Shown here in pieces: positions 29,955 to 38,611 of a stretch of 64,000 bases of DNA. The stretch's first letter is position 1; each line of letters starts with the position of its first letter. The stretch lies in assembly GCA_049841135.1 (NCBI GenBank), contig JASGHK010000004.1, positions 682,001 through 746,000 of the forward strand, read 5' to 3'. The notes below the pieces were generated by a model. The model saw only the letters and a list, made by a program, of their open reading frames with translations. It was not told the origin of the DNA and made no database searches. This stretch comes from JACRCT01 sp049841135. Its GTDB lineage: Bacteria; Myxococcota; Myxococcia; Myxococcales; UBA5297. The position numbers and the translations under genes are program-made.

Positions 29955-31619
29955 ACAGCTCGCGGCGGGCCAGGGTCCCCAGGAGCTTGCCGGTCTTGCG
30001 GTCGATCACCGGGAGGCGGCGCAGCTCGGTGCTGCCGCAGCGCAGGGCGGCCTCCGCCAGCGACAGCTCGGGGCTGAGCGGCTCGCTGCCCGGGTCCATC
30101 ACGTCGGCGGCGACGACCATGGCCAGGTCCTCCTGCCGGCCGACGTGGCCCTTGAGCGCGGAGAGCGTCACCATCCCCAGGAAGCGTCCCTCGTCGTCGA
30201 CGATGAAGAGCTCCTCGTCCTCGGTCGACAGCAGCCGCACCAGCAGCTCGTTGAACGGCGTCATCGGCGGCAGGGTCCGGGCGGGCTCGAGGAGCGCGCG
30301 CACGTCGATCGCCGAGCGCATCCAGAGCGGCGAAGGAGCGACGGGCAGCGGCACCTTCCGGCGGTGGAGCACCGCGGTGTAGAGCGAGTGCGGCTCGACC
30401 CGCCGGCTGACCTCGACCGAGACGACCGCGGTGAGCATCAGCGGCAGGACCATCCCGTAGTCGGCGGTCAGCTCGAAGAGGAGGAGCACCGCCGACGCTG
30501 CGGCATGCGTCGTCGCGGCCAGCGATGCGGCCATCCCCAGCAGCGCCAGCGAGCCGGGCGAGGCCGAGCCCGGGACGAGGGTGTTGGCGACGACGCCCAC
30601 CGCCCCGCCGAGTAGACCCCCGAAGAAGAGCGACGGCGTGAAGAGCCCGCCCGGGACCCCCGAGGCGGAGCAGAGCGCCGTCGTCAAGAGCTTGAGCAGC
30701 GGCAGGAGCAGCAGCAGCCTCAGCGACAGGGCGCCGTGAAGCGCCGCGTTCACGGCGTCGTAGCCGTTGCCGAGCACCGCCGGGAAGCCGGCCGCGATGA
30801 GCCCGGTGACCAGCATCGCCGCCAGCGGCAGGAGCGCCCGCCAGCGCTCGGAGACGCGCTCGACCTGCTGCGGGAGCCAGTCGAGCAGGCGAACGAAGCC
30901 GGCGGAGGCGAGCCCGACCGCTCCGCCCACCACGAGCGCCCAGCCGAGCCTCCTCGGGCCGCAGGAAGGAGTAGTGGGGGATCTCGGTAGGAGGCCCGCG
31001 CCGACAGCAGCGTCCGGCTCACGAGCGTCGCCACCACGCAGCTGACGACGATGGGGCCGAGGAGCTCGAGCGCCAGGCTGCCGAGCAGCACCTCCAGCCC
31101 GAAGAGCGCCGCACCGATGGGGACGTTGTACGCCGCGCCGATGCCCGAGGCCGCCCCGCACGCGACCAGGAGGCGCGCCTCCGTGCTCGACAGATGCAGC
31201 CGCTCGGCCAGCTTGGAGCCCGCCGCGGCGCCGGACTGGATGAGCGCGCCCTCCCGCCCCAGCGACACGCCCAGGCCCACGCCGACGATGGAGAGCACGC
31301 CACGCGAGAGCGTCCTCCAGAACGGCAGGCGGCCGCCGCGGTACCAGATGGACTCGATGATCTGCGCGGTGCCGTGCCCGCCGAGCGGCCGGCGGGCGAG
31401 CAGCATCACCGCCGAGACCAGCAGGCCGGCGAGGGCGAGCACGGCCATCCGGTGGGCCGCCGAGGCGGCTTCGACGCTCGCCAGGAAGCTCTCGCCGGGA
31501 GGCCAGGCCAGGCGCTCGACCCAGCGGAGCAGGCGCTCGAGCCCCGCGGCGCCGAGCCCCGAGAGGGCTCCGGTGGCGGCCGCCAGCAGCCAGAACCCGA
31601 GGCCGTTGCGCGATTCCAT
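29935..31619 (-). CDS. ClC-family chloride channel/antiporter with CBS domains, frame broken by two extra bases
   Basis: A membrane protein with the ClC signatures SLGREGALIQSGA (gating Glu) and GVPGGLFTPSLFFGG, and a C-terminal pair of CBS domains (MRSAIDVRALLEPARTL onward). The frame breaks twice within 35 bp, at about 30986 (extra base beside GAGATC) and about 30957 (GGCCCGAGG). Correcting both gives 560 residues with the joining segment ASYEIPHYSFLRPRRLGW. The position equivalent to E. coli Glu203 appears to be Val (FGLEVLLG), as in chloride channels rather than H+/Cl- exchangers. Confidence 0.85.
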
Positions 31620-31822
31620 CTTCCTGCCCGCCTTCGCTTCGGCGCCTTGCCTCCCTCCGAACCGAAGGCTTCGACCAGGCGCGAGCGTCGGTCCCCCGAA
31701 AGCTAGTGCCCCCAGACAGCCCGAGCGGAGAGGCGACCGGCGCGAGCCGGCGAGCCGAGCAGGCCGCTCAGAGGTTGCGAGGGGCGACCGGTTGATCTCT
31801 CAGTCCACCCTGGATTCGCTCC

Positions 31823-32677
31823 ATGACGCCGCTCCTGTTCAGCCTCGTCGTCCTGGCCTCATCCTTCGCCGCGGGCGTGCTCGGCTCGCTGCTGGGCCTG
31901 GGCGGTGGAGTGGTCGTCATCCCCGTCCTGACGCTCGCGCTGGGCGTGGACATCCGCCTGGCGATCGCCGCCTCGGCCATCGCGGTCGTGGCGACCTCCA
32001 GCTCAGGCGCGACGGAGAACGTGAGGAGCGGTCTCGCCAATCTGCGGCTCGCCGCGTTCCTCGAGCTGGGTGCGGCGGCGGGCGCCCTCACCGGGGCCCT
32101 GCTCTCCGGCGTCGTCGCTCCGCGCACGCTCTACGTGGTCTTCGGGGTGATGCTCGCAGTCTCGGGCCTCGTGCTCCTGCGCAAGGCGCACCCGCCGGCG
32201 GCTCCCGAAGCCCTGGCGGAGGCGACCCCGGAGGCCGCAGCGCTCGACCCTGGCGGGCTTCGACTGGGTGGCGTCAGCGTGGACGACGACGGGCGCCGCT
32301 TCGCCTATCGCGTGCACCGGCCCGGGCTGGGCCTGGCGCTCATCTACCTGGCCGGCTTGTTCGGCGGGATGCTCGGCGTCGGGGCGGGTGTGCTCAAGGT
32401 GCCGGCGCTGGACCTGGCCATGAAGGTCCCGTGGCGCGCCTCCACCGCGACCAGCGCCCTGATGATTGGCGTCACCGCGGCGGCCTCGGCGGGCGTCTTC
32501 CTTGGCCGCGGAGACGTCGCGCCCATCGTCGCGGCGCCGGTGGCCGTCGGCGTGGTCCTCGGCGCGCAGGCCGGGTCGCGCCTGGCGCGCCGGATGCCGT
32601 CCTGGGCCACCCGCTCCCTGTTCTTCGTGGTCGTGGCCTACGTCTCGGTCCAGATGCTCCGCCGGGGGCTCGCGTGA
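31823..32677 (+). CDS. TauE/SafE-family sulfite/sulfur-compound permease
   Basis: A 284-residue polytopic protein with the family opening GLGGGVVVIPVLTLALG and a second GMLGVGAGVLKVPALDLAM, the internal duplication typical of TauE/SafE (formerly DUF81). Members move sulfite, sulfoacetate or other organosulfur anions. The stop overlaps the start of the DUF1634 protein (GTGA). The redox genes that follow suggest a role in sulfur or thiol handling. Confidence 0.88.
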   Translation: MTPLLFSLVVLASSFAAGVLGSLLGLGGGVVVIPVLTLALGVDIRLAIAASAIAVVATSSSGATENVRSGLANLRLAAFLELGAAAGALTGALLSGVVAPRTLYVVFGVMLAVSGLVLLRKAHPPAAPEALAEATPEAAALDPGGLRLGGVSVDDDGRRFAYRVHRPGLGLALIYLAGLFGGMLGVGAGVLKVPALDLAMKVPWRASTATSALMIGVTAAASAGVFLGRGDVAPIVAAPVAVGVVLGAQAGSRLARRMPSWATRSLFFVVVAYVSVQMLRRGLA

Positions 32678-33084
32678 GCATCCCCACCGCCAAGCCATCG
32701 GCCCAGGCGACGGGCGCGCTCGAGACGGTGATCGCCGTGCTGCTGCGCTCGGGCGTGTTCTTCGCCACCACCTTCATCGTCTTGGGCATGGCGCTCTCGT
32801 TCGCGCGGCACCCGGACTACCGGACCTCGGAGCGGGCGCTCGCGACGCTGCTCGACCCTGCGACGTCGCGGGCACCCGGCGCGCTGCTCGCCACCCTGCC
32901 GCAGCTTCGCGGCCAGCCCTTCGTGCTCCTGGGGCTGATCCTGCTGGTCGCGACGCCCATCCTCCGGGTGGCGGTGACCTCGGCGACGCTGGCGAAGCTG
33001 GGCGAGCGCAGGCTCGCGCTCATCGGCCTGGGCGTGCTGCTGCTGCTCCTGGCCTCGTTCGCCCTGGGCACCTCGCCCGCCTGA
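32674..33084 (+). CDS. DUF1634-family membrane protein
   Basis: A 136-residue protein with three hydrophobic spans (LLRSGVFFATTFIVLGMAL, PFVLLGLILLVATPILRV, LALIGLGVLLLLLASFAL). DUF1634 proteins are commonly encoded next to TauE/SafE permeases, as here, and may be an auxiliary subunit. It begins with a GTG that overlaps the permease stop codon, indicating coupled translation. Confidence 0.8.
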   Translation: MSIPTAKPSAQATGALETVIAVLLRSGVFFATTFIVLGMALSFARHPDYRTSERALATLLDPATSRAPGALLATLPQLRGQPFVLLGLILLVATPILRVAVTSATLAKLGERRLALIGLGVLLLLLASFALGTSPA

Positions 33085-33168
33085 CGCATCGGGCCTGGAC
33101 ACGCCCCGCGAACCCTGCGGCGGGGTCCTGGCTCCTACCGCCAGAAGCACCGCGGAAAGGAGGCAGGC

Positions 33169-33270
33169 ATGAAGTTGCTGACCGTCAAGAAGACCTGCTG
33201 CTCGACGCCGGAGAAGTCGGCGCAGTGCTGCGCCAAGGCGTCGCGCCTCGTGTCGGGCTGTCACGACTGA
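33169..33270 (+). CDS. 33-residue Cys-rich microprotein
   Basis: A very short frame with an excellent AAAGGAGG ribosome site 6-7 bases before its ATG. The product begins MKLLTVKKTCCSTPEKS and ends CHD. It has five Cys arranged CC-x8-CC-x9-C plus a final His. It sits between the TauE/DUF1634 pair and thioredoxin, in the same direction. The Cys layout suggests metal binding or a thiol-redox partner, but no known family is recognised. Confidence 0.6.
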   Translation: MKLLTVKKTCCSTPEKSAQCCAKASRLVSGCHD

Positions 33271-33393
33271 CACGTTGGGCCTTCGGGAGGCGGGCGACCC
33301 CCTCACTCGTTCGCCCGCCTCCTCTTTTCGAAGCACGAAGCACCTGCCTCGCCAGCCCCCCAGAACACAGCGCCTTCGCGGGCGCGCAGGACC

Positions 33394-33420
33394 ACGACAC
33401 CCCGAGCTGGTCCAGGGGCC
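33394..33420. repeat. Dispersed palindromic repeat, copy 3 (inverted)
   Basis: ACGACACCCCGAGCTGG followed by TCCAGGGGCC is, with two to three mismatches, the reverse complement of 27577-27603. It lies in the gap between the microprotein and the thioredoxin gene. Confidence 0.5.
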
Positions 33421-33452
33421 AGCCTTCCCGTCCCCAAGAAAGCGGAGGAACC

Positions 33453-33791
33453 ATGAGCGACAACCCGAACATCAAGGTCATCGAGGCCGCGCAGTTCGAG
33501 ACCGAGGTCCTGGCCTCACCCATCCCGGTGGTCTTGGACTTCTTCTCCACCGAGTGCCCGCCGTGCGAGGCGCTGGCGCCCAAGTTCGAGGCGCTGGCCG
33601 ACAAGTACGGCACGCAGGTCCGCTTCCTGAAGGTCTTCCGCCAGGGCAACCGCGAGCTGGCGGCCAGGCTGGGCGTCAGCAGCAGCCCCACCCTCGTCTT
33701 CTTCAAGAGCGGCCAGGAAGTCGGCGAGCGGCTCACCGGCGAGATCCAGCGCTCCGCCATCAAGTCGGCCCTCGAGGGCCTGCAGCAGTAG
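33453..33791 (+). CDS. Thioredoxin-family protein with CPPC active site
   Basis: A 112-residue thioredoxin fold with the redox motif STECPPCEAL (Cys35, Cys38) and the cis-Pro segment SSSPTLVFF. The usual CGPC is replaced by CPPC, and the Trp of WCGPC by Glu, so its redox potential is probably unlike that of classical thioredoxin. No signal peptide, so cytoplasmic. A GCGGAGG precedes the ATG. The thioredoxin reductase gene follows 38 bp downstream and likely reduces it. Confidence 0.9.
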   Translation: MSDNPNIKVIEAAQFETEVLASPIPVVLDFFSTECPPCEALAPKFEALADKYGTQVRFLKVFRQGNRELAARLGVSSSPTLVFFKSGQEVGERLTGEIQRSAIKSALEGLQQ

Positions 33792-33829
33792 GTCTGCCGG
33801 AAGAAGCAGAAGGAGAAGAGGAGCACGCC

Positions 33830-34774
33830 ATGTCCGAGCGCTTCGACCTCGTCATCATCGGTGCCGGCCCCGCGGGGATGAGTGCCGCCATCTACGCCGC
33901 CCGCGCCCGCCTCAAGACCCTGGTGCTCGACGCCAGCGTCCCCGGCGGCCAGGTCAAGACCACGCACAAGGTCTCCAACTACCCGGGCTTCCCCGAGGAC
34001 ATCAAAGGCACCGAGCTCGCCGCCGCGTTCACCCGGCAGGCCGAGCGCTTCGGGGCCAAGGTCCGCCGCGCGGTGGAGATCACCGAGCTGGACCTCAAGG
34101 CGCCCGAGAAGCGCTTCGTGCTCGACGACGAGGACGAGGTCACCGCCCCGGCGGTCATCGTGGCCACGGGCGCGCGGCCCCGGAACCTGGGCGTCGAGGG
34201 CGAGAGCAAGTTCAAGGGCCGCGGCATCTCCTACTGCGCGACCTGCGACGGCGCCTACTTCGAGGGCAAGGACATCCACGTCATCGGCGGCGGCAACTCG
34301 GCGGTGGAGGAGTCGCTCTTCCTCACCCAGTTCGCCCGGAGCGTGACCATCGTCCACCAGTTCGACCACTTCCAGTGCGAGGCCTCGACCGCCCACGAGG
34401 CGCTGAGCAACCCGAAGATCAAGGTCCTCTGGAACAGCGAGCCGCGCGGCTTCCACGGCGAGAAGTCGCTGGAGGTCCTGAAGATCGAGAACGTCCAGAC
34501 GCACGAGACGACCGAGCTGAAGACCGACGGGGTCTTCATCTTCGTGGGCATGGTCCCGCAGACCGAGCTCATCAAGGACCTCGTCCCGCTCAACGCCTGG
34601 GGCTACGCCGAGACCAACGAGGAGATGGGCACGCCGGTCCCCGGCCTCTACGTGGCCGGCGACGTGCGCAGCAAGAAGTTCCGGCAGATCACCACCGCCG
34701 TCGCCGACGGCACCATCGCCGCGCTCGCCGCGCAGAAGTACGTCCGCGAGAAAGAGAAGGAGCCGCAGAAGTGA
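33830..34774 (+). CDS. trxB: Thioredoxin reductase
   Basis: NADPH-dependent flavoenzyme of 314 residues that reduces thioredoxin. FAD-binding GAGPAGMSAA is at the N-terminus, the redox-active CATC near residues 136-139, the NADPH motif GGGNSAVEE near 147-155 and the second FAD signature GLYVAGDVR near the C-terminus. The C-terminal stop overlaps the start of the phosphatase-like gene (GTGA). Its close spacing to the thioredoxin gene indicates an operon. Confidence 0.93.
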   Translation: MSERFDLVIIGAGPAGMSAAIYAARARLKTLVLDASVPGGQVKTTHKVSNYPGFPEDIKGTELAAAFTRQAERFGAKVRRAVEITELDLKAPEKRFVLDDEDEVTAPAVIVATGARPRNLGVEGESKFKGRGISYCATCDGAYFEGKDIHVIGGGNSAVEESLFLTQFARSVTIVHQFDHFQCEASTAHEALSNPKIKVLWNSEPRGFHGEKSLEVLKIENVQTHETTELKTDGVFIFVGMVPQTELIKDLVPLNAWGYAETNEEMGTPVPGLYVAGDVRSKKFRQITTAVADGTIAALAAQKYVREKEKEPQK

Positions 34775-35208
34775 GCTCGCCCATCGAGAGCTTCCAGGTC
34801 GTCAACGACCAGCTCGCCACCGCCGCGCAGCCCGAGGCCCAGGACTTCGCCTGGCTGCGCGAGCAGGGCTTCCAGGCGGTCATCAACCTCTCGACGCCGA
34901 CCGCCAGGAACTTCCTGCATGACGAGGCGAAGGTGGCGATGGAGTCGGGCCTGGCCTATGTCCACGCGCCGGTCGACTGCTCGAAGCTGACGCCCGAGCA
35001 CTACGAGGTGGTGAAAGGCCTGCTCGAGGCCTTCGCGGGCAAGAAGGTGCTGCTGCACTGCGCGGGCAACGTGAAGTCCTCCGGGCTGGCGCACGTGTAC
35101 CGGGTCAGGAAGCTCGGCGAGGATTCGCGCAGGCTGCGAGCCGAGCTCGAGACGCAGGGCTGGCACGAGCCCAAGTGGTACCGGTACTTCGACCAGCTCG
35201 GGGCTTAG
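34771..35208 (+). CDS. Protein-tyrosine-phosphatase-fold protein lacking the catalytic Arg
   Basis: A 145-residue protein like the DUF442/dual-specificity phosphatase family. The P-loop reads HCAGNVKSS, so the nucleophilic Cys is kept but the Arg of HCx5R is replaced by Ser. Related DUF442 domains occur with sulfide- and persulfide-oxidising enzymes. Starting with a GTG that overlaps the trxB stop, it is translationally coupled to the redox genes. Catalysis is therefore uncertain; it may bind a substrate or act as a rhodanese-like thiol protein. Confidence 0.7.
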   Translation: MSSPIESFQVVNDQLATAAQPEAQDFAWLREQGFQAVINLSTPTARNFLHDEAKVAMESGLAYVHAPVDCSKLTPEHYEVVKGLLEAFAGKKVLLHCAGNVKSSGLAHVYRVRKLGEDSRRLRAELETQGWHEPKWYRYFDQLGA

Positions 35209-35307
35209 CCGCCACGGCGTGGCAGGAGTCGCAGGAAGGAGGCGCAGGTACGGTCGCGTAGGTTCGCCCGTTTGAGAATCTCCAGCAAATTCCCAGGCAT
35301 GGCCGGT

Positions 35308-35321
35308 TTCACGATCGTGAA
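35308..35321. promoter_or_regulatory. Perfect palindrome TTCACGATCGTGAA, site 1
   Basis: First of three identical 14-bp palindromes in a 420-bp gene-free gap (35209-35628). It lies downstream of the redox cluster and upstream of a hypothetical gene. It looks like an operator for a dimeric regulator. Confidence 0.5.
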
Positions 35322-35362
35322 TCCGTGTGCAGGCATCACACCTGGGCGCTGGAGAATGCGTC

Positions 35363-35376
35363 TTCACGATCGTGAA
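35363..35376. promoter_or_regulatory. Perfect palindrome TTCACGATCGTGAA, site 2
   Basis: Second copy, starting 55 bp after site 1. It and site 3 also share flanks: ATGCGT before and GCCATCC after. Confidence 0.5.
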
Positions 35377-35411
35377 AAGCCATCCTCTCGAGCGCCGTCA
35401 GCGGATGCGTT

Positions 35412-35425
35412 TTCACGATCGTGAA
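35412..35425. promoter_or_regulatory. Perfect palindrome TTCACGATCGTGAA, site 3
   Basis: Third copy, starting 49 bp after site 2 and 204 bp before the ATG of the next gene. The approximately regular 49-55 bp spacing is close to five helical turns, so bound proteins would lie on nearly the same face. Confidence 0.5.
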
Positions 35426-35628
35426 ACGCCATCCAGCCGGCCGGCTACCTCGACCCCGGCTGCTTGTCACACTCACACCCAACGTCGCACTCCGCGCCCG
35501 CGCCGAACGAGCGGTGGACGGGGTCCCGCATCGGCCAGGAGAGCATCGGGAGATGGGTTGACTTTCTCTCCCTCCCGGCAGAAGGCTGTGGGCCGCCGCA
35601 CGCCAGCCTCTAGCTCGAGGAGCGGACC

Positions 35629-36258
35629 ATGGCAGCTTCCCCTTCCATCAAGATCCTGCCCCTCCCCGATCTGAAGCGAGACCCGACGCTGCCCACCTGC
35701 ATCTGGGACCCGATGTGGGAGAAGCCGGAGGTCGGCACGCGGATGGGGATGCTGGCCTACCAGCAGCTGCGGTTCGAGTCGGCGGAGTTCGGAGCCGGCC
35801 CGCTGCTCGCTGCGGAGACGTTGCCGGAGCACCCGAAGAAGCGCATCGAGACGCGCAGGTTCGTGCTCGACGTCGTCCACACCTTCGAAGGCTCGGCCAC
35901 GCGGCTGCGCGCGGGCTCCTACGGCGAGGTCTACAAGCGCTACACGTTCGGCGTCAGCAGCGGGAAGGCGTCGGCGAACTTCCACGCCCAGCAGCTCACC
36001 TTCGGGGCCGATTCGGACGGCCGGTGGTTCCTGAAAGGCGTCGTGGGCCGGGTCGATGGCGGCTGGGGCACGCGGGCTGGCTTGGTGATGCGCTTCGTGA
36101 CCCGCGGCGGCGAGGTGGTCGGCGGAATCAGCTGCGAGCACGAGCTGGACCCACCGCGCGACGTTCCCTTCCAGCTGCTGGGGCGCGACCCGCTCCTCGC
36201 CAAGCACTTCGATCAGCTTCACCAGGCCGACCTCATCTTCTTCAGCGACCCGGGTTGA
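35629..36258 (+). CDS. Hypothetical soluble protein downstream of triple palindrome
   Basis: A 209-residue protein with a GGAGCGG ribosome site before the ATG. There is no signal peptide or membrane span, and it is probably a mixed alpha/beta fold. I do not recognise the family. The three TTCACGATCGTGAA sites lie upstream, so it is the best candidate target for that regulation. Confidence 0.7.
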   Translation: MAASPSIKILPLPDLKRDPTLPTCIWDPMWEKPEVGTRMGMLAYQQLRFESAEFGAGPLLAAETLPEHPKKRIETRRFVLDVVHTFEGSATRLRAGSYGEVYKRYTFGVSSGKASANFHAQQLTFGADSDGRWFLKGVVGRVDGGWGTRAGLVMRFVTRGGEVVGGISCEHELDPPRDVPFQLLGRDPLLAKHFDQLHQADLIFFSDPG

Positions 36259-36298
36259 CCGACCCGCGCTTAGCCCATTCATCAACGATTTCAACCCG

Positions 36299-36325
36299 TT
36301 GCACTTACCTAGCAACTTCTATCCT
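36299..36325 (+). promoter_or_regulatory. Possible promoter in AT-rich leader
   Basis: An unusually AT-rich stretch for this genome holds TTGCAC (36299-36304) and TATCCT (36320-36325) with 15 bp between, upstream of the gene starting at 36364. The spacing is short and the -10 is poor, so this is tentative. Confidence 0.25.
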
Positions 36326-36363
36326 ACATCCACCGATATTCTGGCACCCCCCTGGAGGATTCC

Positions 36364-37249
36364 ATGACCATCAGCATCAAAGACGCCCAGTTGCGCCCCA
36401 TCTACAACTCGATGACGAAGGCGAACCAGACGGTCGATGACAGCAACCTCCTGAAGGTGCTGGCGGCCGTGGCCGACAAGACGAACAAGAACTCGACGAA
36501 GATGCTCGCCGCGCTCTCGGCCCCCGGGCTGACCCCGCAGCAGCAGCTCGACCTGACGGTGAAGGGCATGTCGGCTGGCGAGAAGAAGGACCTGTGCGCC
36601 ATCCTCGACGAGGGCAAGCTCAAGCTCTCCCCCAGCGCCAAGACCTTCCTCGAGGCCGTGGTCGGCCGCGGCACGCTGACCCCGCCCAAGCCGCCGGACG
36701 TGGTGGACCCGACTCCCTCGACCAACACCACCGTGGTGGTCTACGACCGCTCCAAGGATCAGATTCCTCCAGACCTACGCTCCGAATTGGAAGGGCGACT
36801 TCAACATCCCCGGGCTGGGCGCGGGCAACGTCGCCACCGGCCGTGAGTTCGCCAACGGGCGCGGTGACTCCACCACCGTGCTGGTGAACTGCAACTTGAT
36901 GGACAAGAACTTCATCGACAACAACCTCGAGAGCGCGACGATGGTCATCGGCCCCAAGGGCGCCCAGGACCAGTCGGCCTTCGTCGAGGTGCCGATGGGC
37001 GTGGCGACCGCGCCCTCGTACACCAGCTTCAACCGCGGCTACAGCTCCACCGTCGTCCCCGACAAGAAGTACCTGGCGGTGTCGATCGACACGGCCTCGC
37101 TCGCCGCGCTCAACCCGGGCAAGGACCTCGAGTTCTACGTCCGCCTGCAGACCAAGGACGGGCAGACCCGCTGGATCAACAAGGACGGCAAGGCGTTCAA
37201 GGACTTCGAGATCCCCGCGAGCGAGCTCCAGCCGCGCGGCACGATCTAG
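36364..37249 (+). CDS. Hypothetical protein, frame broken by one extra base
   Basis: The ATG follows CTGGAGGATTCC. The N-terminal part is Lys/Ala-rich and helical, followed by a Pro/Thr linker and a beta-rich C-terminal part (FNIPGLGAGNVATGREFANG through SFNRGYSS). The frame breaks at about 36774, where CAGATTC stands for CAGATC; removing one T gives SKDQILQTYAPNW and a 294-residue protein. The function is unknown. It ends 37 bp before a strong terminator. Confidence 0.7.
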
Positions 37250-37286
37250 CGACGACATCGGCCTCCGGGCCGAGTGATTGGCAGCG

Positions 37287-37320
37287 AGACCCGCCCCTTC
37301 TTCGAGGAGGGGCGGGTCTT
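37287..37320 (+). terminator. Intrinsic terminator
   Basis: GACCCGCCCC (37288-37297) pairs with GGGGCGGGTC (37309-37318), extended by one A-T pair and followed by TTCTGCT. It follows the gene ending at 37249. Confidence 0.7.
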
Positions 37321-37404
37321 CTGCTATTGCGGCGACGGGCCTCGTGCGAGCCCTGACTGGGGGTATGCTTCAGCCCGTCCGCCGGTCGCCATGAGGAGGG
37401 GCTC

Positions 37405-38574
37405 TTGGTCAAAGCTCGTCTGGCTCGGGCCTCTCGCCTGCTCGCCGCCGTCGCGGCATTCTCCGCGTTCTCCTGCAGCCGTGACCCCGGCCCTGGCGAT
37501 GCGTCCCTGGCCGCGGCCGACTCGGCCATCGCGGTCGATGCGGCATTAGCGATCGACGCTGCCGTCCCGCGCGACGCCGCCAACGTCGACGACGCAGCCG
37601 TTCCCCAAGGGGCGTTCGCCGTCGAGCCAGCGGACCTCGACTTTGGAGACGTCGCCGCCGGCTCCACCCAGCGACGCCGCTTCTCCATCGTCAACCTTCA
37701 GGCCTCGGACCTGTCGCTGGGCACTCCCGAGCTCGAGCAAGCCAGCCTCGAGTCCTTCTCCCTGGAATGGGCCCCGACCACCACCACGCTCGGCCCTGGG
37801 GAGCGCGCGGACGTGACGGTCAAGTTCTCTCCTTCGACTGAAGGACTCCACCAGGCGACCGTGCGAATCCATGGCGGCTCGGAGACGAGGGCGGTCAACG
37901 TGAAGGCCACCGGCATGCCGCCGCCCGACTGCCTCTGGGAAACGGTCCCGCCGGGCCTGAATGTTGGAAACACCAACCCCGGAGAGCCATTCACCCTGCA
38001 CTTCTGGATCCGCAATCGCGGAGCCGTCGACTGCACCCTTTTTTGGCTGGACCTCGAGCCGGGGAGCTCGCCCGCGATGTCCTTGCCTGGAGGCCGTCTC
38101 GAGAACGTGGCCATCCCCGCCGGGCAGGAGCTGGACGTGACCTTGGCCTTCGCGGCGACCAGCGAACCCATCGTCGGCGCCGTCGTGTTCGGCATCTCGT
38201 CGCTTGCCGCTCCCGAAGGCCGCATGGGCCTGGACTGGTCAGGCCCCTCCCAGAAGAGCTGTCTGCTCTCCGCTCCGAGCGCGGTGGACTTCGGCAGCCA
38301 GCAGTCGGGCTCTCTCGCAGAGCGACGACTCACCCTGTACAACGTCTGCACCGCCGGCAAGGTCATCGAAGAGATCGTGCTGGGAGGCGACTCGAGTGAG
38401 TTCCTCCTCCTCGAGTCTCCCGGTCTCCCTTTCACCCTCGCGTCCGGTGCCTCGGTCGACCTCCGGCTCGGCTACGCTCCGACCGGGCTGGGACAGGACG
38501 CTTCGACCCTGCGAGTGACCGTCCCGGGCTTCACCGACTTCGTGGTGACTCTGTCAGGCGAAGGGGTCGAGTGA
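37405..38574 (+). CDS. Lipoprotein with SPD-2/Hydin-type Ig-like domains
   Basis: A 389-residue lipoprotein. The start is a TTG with GGAGGGG just upstream; the signal peptide ends in SAFSC. An Ala/Asp-rich linker, common in myxobacterial surface lipoproteins, precedes Ig-like domains of the ASPM/SPD-2/Hydin and choice-of-anchor D type: DFGDVAAGSTQRRRFSIVN, LGPGERADVTVKFSP and, later, DFGSQQSGSLAERRLTLYN. Such domains mediate protein contacts. The role is unknown. Confidence 0.8.
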   Translation: MVKARLARASRLLAAVAAFSAFSCSRDPGPGDASLAAADSAIAVDAALAIDAAVPRDAANVDDAAVPQGAFAVEPADLDFGDVAAGSTQRRRFSIVNLQASDLSLGTPELEQASLESFSLEWAPTTTTLGPGERADVTVKFSPSTEGLHQATVRIHGGSETRAVNVKATGMPPPDCLWETVPPGLNVGNTNPGEPFTLHFWIRNRGAVDCTLFWLDLEPGSSPAMSLPGGRLENVAIPAGQELDVTLAFAATSEPIVGAVVFGISSLAAPEGRMGLDWSGPSQKSCLLSAPSAVDFGSQQSGSLAERRLTLYNVCTAGKVIEEIVLGGDSSEFLLLESPGLPFTLASGASVDLRLGYAPTGLGQDASTLRVTVPGFTDFVVTLSGEGVE

Positions 38575-38611
38575 CCGTTCAGGCCAATCCGCCTGCGACC
38601 GGCATCTCGGC

